A stretch of DNA of 40,771 nucleotides from Desulfobacterales bacterium (GCA_021647905.1 JAKITW010000016.1:1-40771); one strand, 5' to 3'. Shown: positions 21,248 to 32,428, counted from the first letter of the stretch. The notes: a model not told the origin generated them from the letters alone. Made by a program: numbers and translations.

Positions 21248-24200
21248 ATGGCCGCGACGATCAGCAAAAATCTGGGCCAGCTGCTGCGGGATCTGCGTCC
21301 GGATCTGGACCGGGAACAGCAGAAGATCGTTGTCACCGGGATCAGCGCGGATTCACGCGCTGTCGGGCCGGGCGATCTGTTTATCGCAACGGCCGGACAG
21401 ACCGTGGACAGCCACGACTATATCAGCGCTGCCATTGACCAGGGCTGCGCGGCAGTGGTGGTTGAAGCCGGCCGCCCTGTTCCGGAGCCGCTGGCCCGGA
21501 AGGGACCGCCCCTGGTAGAGGTTGCCGACAGCCGCGGCGCGGTTGCGCGGATCGCGGCCGCCTTTTACGGCCATCCGGCCCATGGAATGCGGATGATCGG
21601 GATCACCGGCACCAACGGCAAGACCACGGTCACCTACCTGGCTGAATCGATTATCCGGGCCAGGGGCGGCAGACCCGGGGTAATCGGCACCATCAACTAC
21701 CGCTATGACGACCGGGCCGGCAAGCAGATGCTGGTGCCGGCCCCGCTCACCACCCCGGAGCCGGTGTTCCTCCAGAAGCTGCTCCACCAGATGGCCGCGG
21801 CCGGAGTGACCCATCTGATCATGGAGACATCTTCCCATGGCCTGGCCCAGGGCAGGTTGGCTGGAATCTTTTTTGATATCGCGGTATTTACCAACCTGAG
21901 CCGCGACCACCTTGATTTTCACCGGGATATGGACGATTATTTTGCCAGCAAAAAACGACTGTTCCAGGAACAGCTGAAACCAAAAGGACGGGCGGTGATT
22001 GTCCAAGAAAAGGCCGCGACCTTGCCGGCCGAGGCCTGGGGCCGGAGGCTGGCCGCCGAACTCCCCGGCCGGCAACTGCTCACCTGCGGCCAGGACCCGG
22101 ACAATCTTATCCATCCCTTGCGCTTTGCCTGCGACCTCTCGGGAATCCGGGCCGAACTGGCCACCCCGCGCGGCCGGATCAAGATCCACTCCGCCCTGGT
22201 CGGAGAGTTCAATCTCAACAACATCCTGGCGGCAACGGGAATCGGCCTGGCCCTGGATATTGTTCCGGAAACCATTGCCCGGGGCCTTGATCAGGCCCGG
22301 ACCATACCCGGCCGGCTGGAACGGATCTACCCGGATCATCCCCTGAAAAGGGCGCCCACCGTGCTGGTCGACTTTGCCCATACCCCGGATGCGCTGGACA
22401 ACGTTCTCTCCGCCCTGAAACAACTCAAGCCGGAGCGGTTGTTCTGCGTCTTCGGCTGCGGCGGCGACCGGGACCCGGGCAAGCGGGAGTTGATGGGTGA
22501 AACAGCCGGTCTTCTTGCCGACGTGGTTATCGCCACCTCGGACAATCCGCGCTCCGAGGAACCGGCCGCAATCCTTGATGCGGTGCTCGCCGGGATCAAA
22601 CGTACCGGCAGAGCCCGGCTGCAGCCAGATACGCTCGACCTTCCAGGGGCCAGGGGGTATATGGTGATCGTCTCCCGCCGGCAGGCGATCCGTGTCGCCG
22701 TCTCCCATGCCGGACCGAACGACCTGGTCCTGGTCAGCGGCAAGGGCCATGAGACCTGCCAACTCCGCGGCAAGACCAGAAAATTCTTCAGCGACCGGAT
22801 CGAGGCGGAGAAACAGCTGGCCTGTCTGTACGGCCCCGGCCCGGCCTGGTCCCTTGAACAGGTGACCGCGGCCACCCGCGGCAGGGTCATGGGTAAAGAA
22901 AATCTGCACACCGACCGCTTTTCCGGGGTATCCACCGATACCCGCACCCTGCAACCCGGCAATCTGTTCGTGGGTCTGAACGGCCCTAATTTCATTGGCC
23001 GCGACTTTGCCGATACCGCGGTACAAAAGGGCGCCGCCGCCCTGCTCCTTGATCAACCGCCGGCCGGGCCGGCTGCCGCGTCCTCCTGGTCCGAGGTGCC
23101 GGTGATCCTGGTGGACGACACCCTGGAGGCCCTGGGCAACCTGGCCGCGGCCCACCGGGCCCGGCTCGGCAATTTAAAGGTCCTGGCCATCACCGGCAGT
23201 TCCGGCAAGACCACGGTCAAGGAGATGACCGCGGCCATCCTGGCCAGAACCCTGCCCACCCTGAAGAGCGAGGGTAACTTCAACAACCTGATCGGCCTGC
23301 CGCTCACCCTGCTCCAGGCCACGGCCGACCACCGGATCGCGGTGCTGGAGATGGGCATGAACCGGCCCGGCGAACTGGCCCGGCTGGCGGAGATCGCCGC
23401 ACCGGACTTAAGCTGCATCACCAATATCCAGGAGGCCCATCTTGCCGGGCTCGGCAGCATCAACGGGGTGGCCCGGGCCAAGGGCGAGCTTTTCGCGGGC
23501 AGTAAAAGCTCCGCCATCCTGGCGGTCAATCTTGACGACCAGCGGGTACGGAAACTGGCCCGGCCGCAGAAACAAAAAAAAATCACCTATGCGGCCACCC
23601 CGGCCGGCCGCAGATACAAACCACTGATCAGGGCCACCCGGATCAGCAACCTGGGCCAGGCCGGCACCGCCTTTACCCTGCATATCAGCGGCAAGCACCG
23701 CCGGGTCCGGCTGTCAAGCCCGGGCCGCCACAATGTCGGCAATGCGCTCGCCGCGGCAGCCCTGGCCCATGGCGCCGGAACATCCCTGCCGTCAATCGTT
23801 GCCGGACTGGAGAGCTACACCCCCCTTGCCAAGCGGGCCGAGATCGTCACCCTGCCGAACGGGATCAAGATAATCAACGACACCTACAACGCCAACCCCG
23901 CCTCCATGAACGCGGCCCTGCGCACCCTGCGGGACATCCGCCAACAGGGAAAAACCGTGGCCGTGCTCGGTGAGATGCTGGAACTGGGCAGATACAGTGA
24001 TGACGCCCACCGGACCCTCGGCACGGCCGCGGCAGAGCTGCCCTGCGACTTTGTCGCCGCAATCGGCGAACATGCCGGAATCCTGGTCAAAGCGGCCCGG
24101 AGCAAGGGAATGGCCGCGGACCAGGCCCGAAGTTTCAGCGATAAACAAAAATTATGCGCCTGGCTGGCCGGACTGATTACTGCCGGCAGGCTGACCAGCA

Positions 24201-24304
24201 ACGACTGGATCTTGATCAAGGGCTCCCGCGGCATGCGGATGGAAACCGTTATCAAAGAACTGCAGCAGTGTGGCTTGACCACACGGCAAAGGACCCTGAA
24301 CTGA
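21248..24304 (+). CDS. murEF: MurE-MurF fusion (UDP-MurNAc-tripeptide synthetase / D-Ala-D-Ala ligase)
   Basis: 1018 residues, two complete Mur ligases in one frame. MurE part (about 1-525): GTNGKTT at 121-127, METSSHGL, and DNPR at 432-435, the motif for meso-diaminopimelate, plus GKGHETCQL. MurF part (about 533-1018): GSSGKTT at 650-656, [26 protein letters not shown] and GSRGMRME. The linker is only about eight residues. The protein would add m-DAP to UDP-MurNAc-L-Ala-D-Glu and then D-Ala-D-Ala in the cytoplasm. It starts five bases after ftsI with AAGGGA upstream, and its stop overlaps the mraY start by one base. Confidence 0.95.
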   Translation: MAATISKNLGQLLRDLRPDLDREQQKIVVTGISADSRAVGPGDLFIATAGQTVDSHDYISAAIDQGCAAVVVEAGRPVPEPLARKGPPLVEVADSRGAVARIAAAFYGHPAHGMRMIGITGTNGKTTVTYLAESIIRARGGRPGVIGTINYRYDDRAGKQMLVPAPLTTPEPVFLQKLLHQMAAAGVTHLIMETSSHGLAQGRLAGIFFDIAVFTNLSRDHLDFHRDMDDYFASKKRLFQEQLKPKGRAVIVQEKAATLPAEAWGRRLAAELPGRQLLTCGQDPDNLIHPLRFACDLSGIRAELATPRGRIKIHSALVGEFNLNNILAATGIGLALDIVPETIARGLDQARTIPGRLERIYPDHPLKRAPTVLVDFAHTPDALDNVLSALKQLKPERLFCVFGCGGDRDPGKRELMGETAGLLADVVIATSDNPRSEEPAAILDAVLAGIKRTGRARLQPDTLDLPGARGYMVIVSRRQAIRVAVSHAGPNDLVLVSGKGHETCQLRGKTRKFFSDRIEAEKQLACLYGPGPAWSLEQVTAATRGRVMGKENLHTDRFSGVSTDTRTLQPGNLFVGLNGPNFIGRDFADTAVQKGAAALLLDQPPAGPAAASSWSEVPVILVDDTLEALGNLAAAHRARLGNLKVLAITGSSGKTTVKEMTAAILARTLPTLKSEGNFNNLIGLPLTLLQATADHRIAVLEMGMNRPGELARLAEIAAPDLSCITNIQEAHLAGLGSINGVARAKGELFAGSKSSAILAVNLDDQRVRKLARPQKQKKITYAATPAGRRYKPLIRATRISNLGQAGTAFTLHISGKHRRVRLSSPGRHNVGNALAAAALAHGAGTSLPSIVAGLESYTPLAKRAEIVTLPNGIKIINDTYNANPASMNAALRTLRDIRQQGKTVAVLGEMLELGRYSDDAHRTLGTAAAELPCDFVAAIGEHAGILVKAARSKGMAADQARSFSDKQKLCAWLAGLITAGRLTSNDWILIKGSRGMRMETVIKELQQCGLTTRQRTLN

Positions 24305-25383
24305 TGCTCTACCACTTTCTCTATCCCCTAAGCACGGTGTTCAGCGGCTTTAACGTGTTCCGCTACATCACCTTCCGCAGCATCGGCGCGGCGGTGACCG
24401 CCTTTTTGATCATGCTTTTCCTGAGCCCCCGCTTCATCCGCTATCTCCGCCACCGTCAGCTCGGCCAGGTGGTCCGCAGCGATGGGCCGGAGACCCATTT
24501 CAACAAGCAGGGCATCCCCACCATGGGCGGCCTGCTGATCCTCTTCACCATTGTCAACTCCACCCTGCTCTGGGTCAATCTGGCCAACAGCTATGTCTGG
24601 CTTATTTTATTGATCACCCTCTGGTTCGGGGTGATCGGCGCAATGGACGATTTCCGCAAGATCAGCAGGAAGAACAGCCAGGGGCTGAGCGCCCGCAACA
24701 AGATGCTCCTGCAGATAAGCGGCGCCGCGGTGGTGGGCCTGTTTCTCTATACCCATCCGGGATTTGACAGCCGCTTAAGCTTTCCCTTTCTCAAAAACGT
24801 CAATCCCGACCTCGGGCTCTGGTACATCCCCTTTGCGATGCTGGTCATTGTCGGGGCCTCCAATGCGGTCAACCTCACCGACGGGCTGGACGGACTGGTA
24901 TCCGGGCCCACGGTGATCACCAGCAGCGTCTATGTTATCTTTGCCTACCTGGCCGGCCACGCGGTGTTGGCCGATTATCTGAATATCTCCGCCGTGCCCG
25001 GCGCCGGCGAGGTGGCGGTTTTCTGCAGTGCGATCACCGGCGCCTGCCTGGGCTTTCTCTGGTTCAACTGCCATCCGGCCCAGATCTTCATGGGCGACGT
25101 CGGCTCCCTGCCCCTGGGCGCGGCCCTGGGCACCGTGGCGGTGATCACCAAGCAGGAGATCCTGCTGGCCATTGTCGGCGGGGTCTTTGTAATGGAGGCC
25201 CTGTCGGTGATTCTCCAGGTCGGTTTTTTTAAACTCTCCGGCGGCAGACGGATCTTTCTGATGGCCCCGTTCCATCACCATTTTGAAAAAAAAGGCTGGG
25301 CTGAACCCAAGGTGGTGGTCCGCTTCTGGATCATCTCGATCATCCTCGGCCTGGTGGCCCTGGCAACCCTGAAACTGCGTTAG
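24304..25383 (+). CDS. mraY: Phospho-N-acetylmuramoyl-pentapeptide transferase
   Basis: 359 residues with about ten membrane segments. MraY moves phospho-MurNAc-pentapeptide to undecaprenyl phosphate, forming lipid I. Conserved stretches are GIPTMGG, the aspartate pair in [20 protein letters not shown] and the [13 protein letters not shown] loop with the HHH motif. The ATG at 24304 shares its A with the TGA of murEF, indicating translational coupling. Upstream in-frame codons inside murEF are ignored. Confidence 0.98.
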   Translation: MLYHFLYPLSTVFSGFNVFRYITFRSIGAAVTAFLIMLFLSPRFIRYLRHRQLGQVVRSDGPETHFNKQGIPTMGGLLILFTIVNSTLLWVNLANSYVWLILLITLWFGVIGAMDDFRKISRKNSQGLSARNKMLLQISGAAVVGLFLYTHPGFDSRLSFPFLKNVNPDLGLWYIPFAMLVIVGASNAVNLTDGLDGLVSGPTVITSSVYVIFAYLAGHAVLADYLNISAVPGAGEVAVFCSAITGACLGFLWFNCHPAQIFMGDVGSLPLGAALGTVAVITKQEILLAIVGGVFVMEALSVILQVGFFKLSGGRRIFLMAPFHHHFEKKGWAEPKVVVRFWIISIILGLVALATLKLR

Positions 25384-25398
25384 TTTTTTCAACAAAAC

Positions 25399-26808
25399 AT
25401 GACTGCTCGCAACCAATACATCACTGCCGACACTCACGTTCTGGTGGTGGGTCTGGGCAAATCCGGCCAGTCGGCCCTGAGTTTCTGCCGGACCCGCGGC
25501 GCCACGGTCTCGGTCTCCGAGTCCCGGCCCCGGGAAGAGCTGGACCAGGACCTGGTCAAGGGCCTGAAAAAAGAGGGCATCTACCTGGAGACCGGCGGCC
25601 ATACGCCGCAACTCTTTTCCTCGGTGGACCTGGTGCTGGTCAGCCCCGGAGTCTCCCTTGACATTGAACCGATCAGCGCGGCGCGCAAGGCCGGGATTCC
25701 AGTGGTCGGCGAACTGGCCATTGCCGCCCAGTACCTGAAGACACCGGTGGTGGCGGTTACCGGCACCAACGGCAAGACCACGGTCACCACCATGCTGGGC
25801 GACATATTTACCGCGTCGGGCAGGAAAACCTTTGTCGGCGGCAACATCGGCACCCCGCTGTTCGACTACCTGGCCGGCCCCCAGGAGGCCGACGTGGCAG
25901 TGGTCGAGGTGAGCAGTTTTCAACTGGACAGCGCGGGCGGCAAAAACGGCTTCCGGCCGGACACCGCCCTGCTTTTAAACATCAGCCCGGACCATCTTGA
26001 CCGCTACTCGACCTATTCCGCCTACGTTGCCTCCAAGTTCGGGATCTTTACTGCCCAACGGCGGTTTGACAGCGCGATCATGAACTGCGACGACCCGGAG
26101 ATCATGACCCGGGAACATCTGTGGCCGGCCAGCCGCCGCTTTTTCTTTGGCAGCAATCTGGCGGGAAGGGCCGGGGCCGCCATCCGCGGCGCCCGGGTCT
26201 GCCTGAGCGGCCTCGACGGACCGGACCGGGACCGGGACCGGGAAGAATGTTACGACCTTGCCGGCAGCCGGCTGGACCAGCCGCCCAACCTGCAAAACAG
26301 CGCGGCCGCCATCCTGGCGGCCAGGCTGATGGGTTGCCCGGCCAGGGGGATCCGCGAGGGACTGGCCCGGTTCAGCCCGCTGCCGCACCGGCTGACCCGG
26401 GTGGCGGAGATCAACGGAGTCAGTTATTACGACGATTCAAAGGCCACCAATATCGGCGCGGTCCATTCAGCGCTCGGTTCCATCCAACAGCCGGTGGTGC
26501 TGATTGCCGGCGGCCGGGACAAGGGCGGCGACTACAGCCTGTTGAACGACCTGGTCAGGACCAGGGTCAAGGGCCTGGTGCTGATCGGCGAGGCTGCCGA
26601 CAGCATGGCCCGCTGTTTCGCGGAACTGACCCGGGTGGAACGGGCAACCACCCTTGAGGAGGCGGTGCGGACCGCAACCGATCTGGCCGAACCCGGGGAC
26701 GCGGTACTGCTGTCGCCGGCCTGCGCCAGTTTCGACATGTTCACCAGCTACGGCCACCGCGGCGAGGTGTTCCGCCGGGCGGTGCATGCCTTGCCGGAAA
26801 AGGGGTAA
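25399..26808 (+). CDS. murD: UDP-N-acetylmuramoylalanine-D-glutamate ligase
   Basis: 469 residues. MurD adds D-glutamate to UDP-MurNAc-L-Ala. The N-terminal Rossmann domain starts VLVVGLGKSGQSAL; the ATP loop is GTNGKTT at 122-128; VVEVSSFQLDS, NISPDHLDRY and YDDSKATNIGA are family motifs. It lies 15 bases after mraY. In the common dcw order ftsW follows, but the next gene here is murG after only eight bases. Confidence 0.97.
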   Translation: MTARNQYITADTHVLVVGLGKSGQSALSFCRTRGATVSVSESRPREELDQDLVKGLKKEGIYLETGGHTPQLFSSVDLVLVSPGVSLDIEPISAARKAGIPVVGELAIAAQYLKTPVVAVTGTNGKTTVTTMLGDIFTASGRKTFVGGNIGTPLFDYLAGPQEADVAVVEVSSFQLDSAGGKNGFRPDTALLLNISPDHLDRYSTYSAYVASKFGIFTAQRRFDSAIMNCDDPEIMTREHLWPASRRFFFGSNLAGRAGAAIRGARVCLSGLDGPDRDRDREECYDLAGSRLDQPPNLQNSAAAILAARLMGCPARGIREGLARFSPLPHRLTRVAEINGVSYYDDSKATNIGAVHSALGSIQQPVVLIAGGRDKGGDYSLLNDLVRTRVKGLVLIGEAADSMARCFAELTRVERATTLEEAVRTATDLAEPGDAVLLSPACASFDMFTSYGHRGEVFRRAVHALPEKG

Positions 26809-26816
26809 GCAACCAT

Positions 26817-27926
26817 ATGGCCGACACACCGACATATAGAATAGTGATCACCGGCGGCGGCACCGGGGGCCACCTCTTTCCCGGAATCGCCCTGGGCCAG
26901 GCCTTGCTCCGCACCTATCCCGGCAGTTCGGTGCTCTTTGTCAGCACCGCACGGAGCATCGACAGGACGACCATGGACCGGCTGGGGCTGGACATTGCCA
27001 CCATCCGCTGCCGCGGTCTTAAGGGCGCTGGTTTTCTAGCCGGGATCCGCACCCTGATCGGACTGCCGCCAAGCATTGTTGCCGCGGCCCGGGTCCTGCT
27101 CCGGTTCAAGCCGGACCTGGTCTTCGGGGTGGGCGGTTATGTCACCGGACCGGTGGTGCTGGCGGCCCGGCTGCTGGGGATTCCGGCCTGCATCCATGAA
27201 CAGAATTCGATCCCCGGCCTTGCCAACCGGATGCTCGGCCGGATCGTTAAAAAAATATTCATCTCCCTGCCCGGCAGTGAACGCTTTTTCCCGGCTGCCA
27301 GGACCGTGCTTACCGGCAACCCGGTCCGCCGGGAGATCCTGGCCGCGGCTGAAAAATCCGCCACCGGTCCGGTGACAGACGAACAGACGAACAACACCCT
27401 CCTGGTCCTGGGCGGCAGCAAGGGGGCGCACCGGGTCAACACCCTGGTACTCGAGGCCCTGGCCGGCCTGATCGATGAGTTACCCGGAAATTTTAATCTC
27501 ATCCACCAGACCGGGGCCGATGATTATGAGATGGTGGTCAAGGGCTATGGACAGTTGGGGATCAAGGCCCGGGTGGCACCCTTTTTCCAGGACATGGCCG
27601 GAATATACTCCCTGGCCGATGTGGTAATCTCCCGGGCCGGGGCCACCACCCTGGCCGAGTTGATGGTGATGCGCAAGCCAACGATCCTGATCCCCTATCC
27701 CTTTGCCGCGGACAACCATCAGGAGGAAAACGGCCGCCTGGTCGTGGAAAACAAGGGCGCCAGGATGTTCCGGGAACAGGAGTTGAGCGGCGCCATCCTG
27801 GGACATGAACTGCTGACCCTGATCAGGGATTCCGGACTGCGGAGTCAACTGGCCGCAAATATCGGCCAACTGGCCCAGACCCGGGCAACCGAAAAAATCC
27901 TGGATGCATGCCTGGCCCTGGTGTAA
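26817..27926 (+). CDS. murG: UDP-GlcNAc:lipid I GlcNAc transferase
   Basis: 369 residues. MurG makes lipid II on the inner face of the membrane. The lipid-binding glycine loop [11 protein letters not shown] is near the N-terminus; [40 protein letters not shown] and [13 protein letters not shown] are conserved and cover the acceptor and UDP-GlcNAc sites. AGGGG in the murD stop region serves as a possible ribosome-binding site. No remnant of ftsW is present before it. Confidence 0.97.
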   Translation: MADTPTYRIVITGGGTGGHLFPGIALGQALLRTYPGSSVLFVSTARSIDRTTMDRLGLDIATIRCRGLKGAGFLAGIRTLIGLPPSIVAAARVLLRFKPDLVFGVGGYVTGPVVLAARLLGIPACIHEQNSIPGLANRMLGRIVKKIFISLPGSERFFPAARTVLTGNPVRREILAAAEKSATGPVTDEQTNNTLLVLGGSKGAHRVNTLVLEALAGLIDELPGNFNLIHQTGADDYEMVVKGYGQLGIKARVAPFFQDMAGIYSLADVVISRAGATTLAELMVMRKPTILIPYPFAADNHQEENGRLVVENKGARMFREQELSGAILGHELLTLIRDSGLRSQLAANIGQLAQTRATEKILDACLALV

Positions 27927-27943
27927 ACAACCGCGGGAAGATA

Positions 27944-29329
27944 ATGTACAAAAAAAGCAAAAAAATTCATTTCGTCGGTATCGGCGGCATCGGCATGAGC
28001 GGCATCGCCGAGGTGCTCCTCAACCTCGGCTACCAGGTAAGCGGCTCTGACATCAGGCTGAGCCCGATCACCGAGCGGCTCCGCCGGCTTGGCGGCCTGA
28101 TCAGGATCGGCCATGCGGCGAAAAATTTCCAGGACGCCGACGTGGTGGTCTATTCCTCGGCAATCAAGGAGGACAACCCGGAAATCGTCGCGGCCCGCGC
28201 CGCCCATGTGCCGGTGATCCCCCGGGCCGAGATGCTGGCCGAGCTGATGCGGCTGAAGAAGTTCGGGATCGCGGTGGCCGGCAGCCACGGCAAGACCACC
28301 ACCACCTCGATGGCGGGCTGGGTCATGGCCCATGCCGGCCTGGACCCCACGGTGATCATCGGCGGCCAGGTCAACATCCTGGGCGGCAGCAACGCCAAGC
28401 TCGGCCAGGGCGAATTTCTGGTGGCCGAGGCCGATGAGTCGGACGGCTCTTTTTTGAAACTCTCGCCGGTACTGGAGGTGGTCACCAATATCGATCTGGA
28501 ACACCTGGACCATTACCGGGACCTGGATCAGATCAAGTCCATCTTTCTGGAGTTCATCGACAAGATCCCCTTTTACGGCGCGGCAATCCTCTGCCTTGAC
28601 GATCCCCATGTCGCCTCGATCCTGCCCCGGATCGGCAAACGGATCATCACCTACGGCATGACCGGCCAGGCGGATATCCATGGCCGCGATCTCAGCACCG
28701 CAGGACTTAGTACCAGCTTCGAGGTCTGTCGCCGGGAAGAGCGCCTGGGGCGTATCACCCTGGCCATGGCCGGGACCCATAACGTGTATAACGCCCTGGC
28801 CGCCGTGACCCTGGGGCTGGAGCTGGATATTCCCTTTGCCACCATTGCCGAGGCCCTGACCGCCTTCTCCGGGGTGCAACGGCGGCAACAGATCAAGGGC
28901 GAGAGCAGGGGAATCCTGGTGGTCGATGATTACGGCCACCATCCCACCGAGATCCGGGCGACCCTGACCGCCCTGGGCGAGGCCTGGCCGGAGCGACGGC
29001 TGCTGGTGCTGTTCCAGCCCCATCGCTACAGCCGGACCCAGGCCCTGGCCGAGGAGTTTGCCACTGCCTTTCACCGGGCGGATATCCTCCTGCTCACCGA
29101 GATCTACGCTGCTGGCGAACAACCCATCCCCGGGGTCAGCGGGGCCGCCCTGCTGGCGGACATCAGGAAACATGGTCAGCGCCGGGCCTATCTTGCCGAA
29201 ACAACGGAATCGCTGATCGAGCAGACCCTGGCCCTGGCCCGGCCGGGTGATGTGATCCTTACCCTGGGGGCCGGCAACATCTGGCGGGTCGGCGAACAAT
29301 TGCTTAAAACGCTTACCAAAAAGAACTGA
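27944..29329 (+). CDS. murC: UDP-N-acetylmuramate-L-alanine ligase
   Basis: 461 residues. MurC adds the first L-alanine to UDP-MurNAc. [18 protein letters not shown] opens the nucleotide-binding domain, the P-loop is [11 protein letters not shown] near 112-122, and [22 protein letters not shown] and [14 protein letters not shown] are conserved. The ATG at 27944 has GGGAAG upstream and follows the murG stop by 17 bases; an earlier ATG inside murG is less likely. Confidence 0.97.
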   Translation: MYKKSKKIHFVGIGGIGMSGIAEVLLNLGYQVSGSDIRLSPITERLRRLGGLIRIGHAAKNFQDADVVVYSSAIKEDNPEIVAARAAHVPVIPRAEMLAELMRLKKFGIAVAGSHGKTTTTSMAGWVMAHAGLDPTVIIGGQVNILGGSNAKLGQGEFLVAEADESDGSFLKLSPVLEVVTNIDLEHLDHYRDLDQIKSIFLEFIDKIPFYGAAILCLDDPHVASILPRIGKRIITYGMTGQADIHGRDLSTAGLSTSFEVCRREERLGRITLAMAGTHNVYNALAAVTLGLELDIPFATIAEALTAFSGVQRRQQIKGESRGILVVDDYGHHPTEIRATLTALGEAWPERRLLVLFQPHRYSRTQALAEEFATAFHRADILLLTEIYAAGEQPIPGVSGAALLADIRKHGQRRAYLAETTESLIEQTLALARPGDVILTLGAGNIWRVGEQLLKTLTKKN

Positions 29330-29340
29330 AAGGATTGAGA

Positions 29341-30264
29341 GTGACGGAGTTGCAGGCACATGCCGGGGAATTGACCCGAATCTGGGACGGCGCCATCCAT
29401 TGGCACTGCCCCATGGCCCGCTTTTCCACCTTCCGGGTGGGCGGCCCGGCCGAGGCGGTGCTGATCGCCGAATCCAGGGCAGGGCTGATCCGGACGATCC
29501 CCTGGCTGAATCAAAAAAATATCCCCTGGCAGGTGATCGGCCGGGGCAGCAATATCCTGGTGCCGGACCAGGGGCTGGCCGGGGCGGTGATCATCCTCGG
29601 CGGCGAGCTGGCCATGGTGACCGCAAAACCCGCCGGCCGGCCGGCGATCCGGGCCGGGGCCGGGGCATCCCTGGCCAGTCTGGTCCGGCAGGCCGCTGAT
29701 TCCGGGCTCTGCGGCCTGGAATTCCTGGTGGGCATCCCGGGCAGTGTCGGCGGGGCACTGGTCATGAATGCCGGGGCCTGGGGGGATGAAATCGGGCCCC
29801 TGGTCCAATCGCTGACCTTCCTTGACCGGAGCGGAACAGCACGGATAATAACGCGGCCGGAACTTAATTTTTCCTACCGCCGCTGGGATGACCGCCAGGG
29901 CAAGCTGGTACTTGATTGCGATCTGGATCTCCGGCCCGGCAACTGCGAGGAGATCATGGCCCGCGGCCGGGAATACCTGGGGCGCCGAAAGGCGACACAG
30001 CCCTGCCATCAGGCCAGCGCCGGCTCTTTTTTCAAGAACCCCGAGGGCGATGCCGCCGGCAGGTTGATTGAGGCGGCCGGGCTCAAGGGATATGCAATCG
30101 GCGGGGCCATGGTCTCAAGGGAACACGCCAACTTCATCGTCAATACCGGGACAGCCACGGCCGGGGAGATCATCGCCCTGATGCAGGAGGTCCGGTCCCG
30201 GGTTCTGGACCGGTTCGGGATAACCCTGGAGCCGGAGGTACGGATCCTGGACAACCAGGCATAA
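29341..30264 (+). CDS. murB: UDP-N-acetylenolpyruvoylglucosamine reductase
   Basis: 307 residues. MurB reduces enolpyruvyl-UDP-GlcNAc to UDP-MurNAc with FAD and NADPH. FAD-binding signatures are FRVGGPAEAVL, GRGSNILVPD and GIPGSVGGALVMNAGA; the proton-donor serine lies in ASAGSFFKNP, and LEPEVRIL holds the catalytic Glu. I prefer GTG at 29341 because AAAGGA lies six bases upstream; a TTG at 29335 directly touches that site. ddl, often found next in the cluster, is absent here. Confidence 0.96.
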   Translation: MTELQAHAGELTRIWDGAIHWHCPMARFSTFRVGGPAEAVLIAESRAGLIRTIPWLNQKNIPWQVIGRGSNILVPDQGLAGAVIILGGELAMVTAKPAGRPAIRAGAGASLASLVRQAADSGLCGLEFLVGIPGSVGGALVMNAGAWGDEIGPLVQSLTFLDRSGTARIITRPELNFSYRRWDDRQGKLVLDCDLDLRPGNCEEIMARGREYLGRRKATQPCHQASAGSFFKNPEGDAAGRLIEAAGLKGYAIGGAMVSREHANFIVNTGTATAGEIIALMQEVRSRVLDRFGITLEPEVRILDNQA

Positions 30265-30273
30265 GGAGCATTG

Positions 30274-31116
30274 ATGCGCAGTATCACCTGTGCCGACAAA
30301 ATGCAGCACCTGCGACGGAACCGGAACCGGTCCCAACGCTGGTTTCCGGTTGTGAACGGCCGCACCCTGGCCAAGGGCGCCGGGATGGCCGGGCTGGTCA
30401 TCCTGCTCTGGCTGGGCGCAAACCTTGCCCATCAATGGATGTGCAGCTGGGATTTCTTCCGGATCACCACCATTGAGGTCAACGGCTGCAACAGAACAAC
30501 CGAGCAGGAAATCAAGGCCAAAAGCGGGGTGGATGTCCACTCCAACCTGATGGCCCTGAAACCGGCGCTGGTGGAAGAGGCCCTGGCCCAGCATCCCTGG
30601 ATCGACCAGGTCAAGATCAGCCGCGACTGGCCGAACCGGCTGCTGATCACGATCAAGGAAAAAGAGGTGGCCGCGATTATCAACCGCCGGGACGGACTCT
30701 TTTATATCGATCGCCGGGGCCGGGCCTTCTGGCCGGCTGCCGCTGCCAATGATCTCGATTTCCCGGTAATGACCGGCAATTTCAACGCACCCGGCCCGAT
30801 CCCGGCGACCCGGCTCAAGCAAGCGCTCCATTTTCTGGAACTGGCGCGCCGGAGCAGCAACTCTTTTTTGCAGGAGCAGAACATCTCCGAGATACACCTG
30901 AGCGAACAGAACGAGCTGGTCCTCTTCCTCCTGGGCCGGCCGTTTCCCATCTACCTGGGCCACGGCGGGATCAAGCAAGAATATTCCCGGCTGCTCTCGC
31001 TGTTGAAACAACTGTACCGGAGCAAGGAGTTCGCCTCCACCGCCTTCATCGACATGGGCTATATGCCGGACAAGGCGCTGGTGGGCAAGAACAATGGTAA
31101 CAAAAAACAGGGCTGA
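30274..31116 (+). CDS. ftsQ: Cell division protein FtsQ
   Basis: 280 residues. A basic cytoplasmic tail, one membrane segment (GMAGLVILLWLGANLAH, about 37-53), a POTRA domain (ITTIEVNGCNRTTEQEI to WPNRLLITIKEKE) and a beta domain follow in the usual order. AAGGAG stands five bases before the ATG at 30274; a TTG directly upstream of it is less well spaced. FtsQ is the periplasmic hub that with FtsL and FtsB recruits FtsW and FtsI. Its presence along with FtsL shows that the recruitment layer is kept although the catalytic pair is not seen here. Confidence 0.95.
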   Translation: MRSITCADKMQHLRRNRNRSQRWFPVVNGRTLAKGAGMAGLVILLWLGANLAHQWMCSWDFFRITTIEVNGCNRTTEQEIKAKSGVDVHSNLMALKPALVEEALAQHPWIDQVKISRDWPNRLLITIKEKEVAAIINRRDGLFYIDRRGRAFWPAAAANDLDFPVMTGNFNAPGPIPATRLKQALHFLELARRSSNSFLQEQNISEIHLSEQNELVLFLLGRPFPIYLGHGGIKQEYSRLLSLLKQLYRSKEFASTAFIDMGYMPDKALVGKNNGNKKQG

Positions 31117-31117
31117 T

Positions 31118-32350
31118 ATGGAGAAGGAACAGAGAGGAGAACTGATAGTCGGACTGGATATCGGCACCACCAAGATATGTACGGTGATCGGCGAGGTCTT
31201 TCCCGAACGGCTGGACATCCTCGGGATCGGCACCCACCCCTCGGCAGGAATGAAAAAGGGAATGGTGGTCAATATCGAAAGCACGGTGGATTCCATCCGC
31301 CGGGCGGTCGGCCAGGCCGAGGAGATGGCCGGCTGCGAGATCAACGCGGTCAGCATCGGCATTGCCGGCAGCCATATCAAGGGCTTTGCCAGCCCGGGAA
31401 TTGTCGGGATCAAGGGACGGCAGATCACCCAGGAGGATATCAACCGGGTGATCGACGCGGCCCGGGCGGTGAACATCTCCCACAACCAGGAGATCATCCA
31501 TGTCCTGCCCCAGGAGTTCATGGTCGACGACCATACCGGGATCCAGGACCCGCTGGGCATGACCGGGGTACGGCTGGTGACCAACGTCCACATCGTCACC
31601 GGCAACGCCACCGCGGTCCACAACCTGGTCATGTGCTGCAACCGGGCCGGCCTGCAGGTCTCGGGCATTGTCCTTGAATCCCTGGCCTCGGCCAGCGCGG
31701 TCCTGAGCCGGGAAGAGATGGACGTCGGGGTGGCGCTCCTTGATATCGGCGGCGGCACCTCGGACCTGGCGATCTTTGCCGACGGCACGATCAAGCATAT
31801 CTTTGAGCTGGGCCTGGGCGGCAACAATCTTACCAACGATCTGTCAGTGGGACTGCGCACCCCGGTCCGGGCGGCGGAGCGGCTCAAGAACCATTACGGC
31901 TCCGCCCTGACCTCGATGATCGACAAGGACGAGATCATCGAGGTGCCCACGGTGGGCGACCGGGCCGCCCGCAAACTGTCGCAGCGGATCATGGGCGAGA
32001 TCCTTGAACCGCGGATCGAGGAGATGTTGTTTCTGATCAACCAGGAGATCCTCGATTCCTCGTTCAAGGACCGGATCACCGCCGGGGTGGTGATCACCGG
32101 CGGCACTGCCAAGCTGGCCAACATCGTTGACCTGGCCGAGCAGATATTCGACCTGCCGGTGCGGATCGGCACCCCCCGGGAGCTGCGGGAGGCGCCTGAG
32201 GACATATACAGCCCGCAGCACGCAACCGGGGTCGGGCTGGTGCGCTACGCCAGCCAGAACGCCTCGGAGCACAGGTTCCGCAGCAAGGAGAAAGGGTCCA
32301 TGGGCCGATTCGCGGCCTGGGTCAAACGCGGTTTCCGCAACACATTATAG
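31118..32350 (+). CDS. ftsA: Cell division protein FtsA
   Basis: 410 residues, an actin-like ATPase that tethers FtsZ to the membrane. Phosphate 1 is LIVGLDIGTTKICTVIGE, phosphate 2 is DIGGGTSDLAIF, and the adenosine motif is VITGGTAKL. The last 17 residues (MGRFAAWVKRGFRNTL) form the expected amphipathic membrane-binding helix. I start at ATG 31118, two bases after the ftsQ stop, with AGGG upstream; an ATG at 31094 overlapping ftsQ is possible and would add eight residues. Confidence 0.96.
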   Translation: MEKEQRGELIVGLDIGTTKICTVIGEVFPERLDILGIGTHPSAGMKKGMVVNIESTVDSIRRAVGQAEEMAGCEINAVSIGIAGSHIKGFASPGIVGIKGRQITQEDINRVIDAARAVNISHNQEIIHVLPQEFMVDDHTGIQDPLGMTGVRLVTNVHIVTGNATAVHNLVMCCNRAGLQVSGIVLESLASASAVLSREEMDVGVALLDIGGGTSDLAIFADGTIKHIFELGLGGNNLTNDLSVGLRTPVRAAERLKNHYGSALTSMIDKDEIIEVPTVGDRAARKLSQRIMGEILEPRIEEMLFLINQEILDSSFKDRITAGVVITGGTAKLANIVDLAEQIFDLPVRIGTPRELREAPEDIYSPQHATGVGLVRYASQNASEHRFRSKEKGSMGRFAAWVKRGFRNTL

Positions 32351-32356
32351 AAAAAC

Positions 32357-32397
32357 GTCCGGTGCGGCCGGAGGGCGCCGGCAGGGCGCGGACTTTT
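32357..32397 (+). terminator. Possible attenuator between ftsA and ftsZ
   Basis: GTCCG (32357-32361) and CGGAC (32389-32393) close a GC-rich region that can fold further, and TTTT follows. It is short for a terminator. It might let ftsZ levels be tuned separately from ftsA, which is inference. Confidence 0.3.
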
Positions 32398-32428
32398 GAT
32401 AACACTCTAGACAAAGGGGGGCAAGAAC

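Noticed and set aside
30115-31887. Minus-strand open frame of 590 codons opposite murB-ftsQ-ftsA
   Set aside because: It crosses three convincing plus-strand genes and has Ser/Arg/Pro-biased composition with no recognisable domain.
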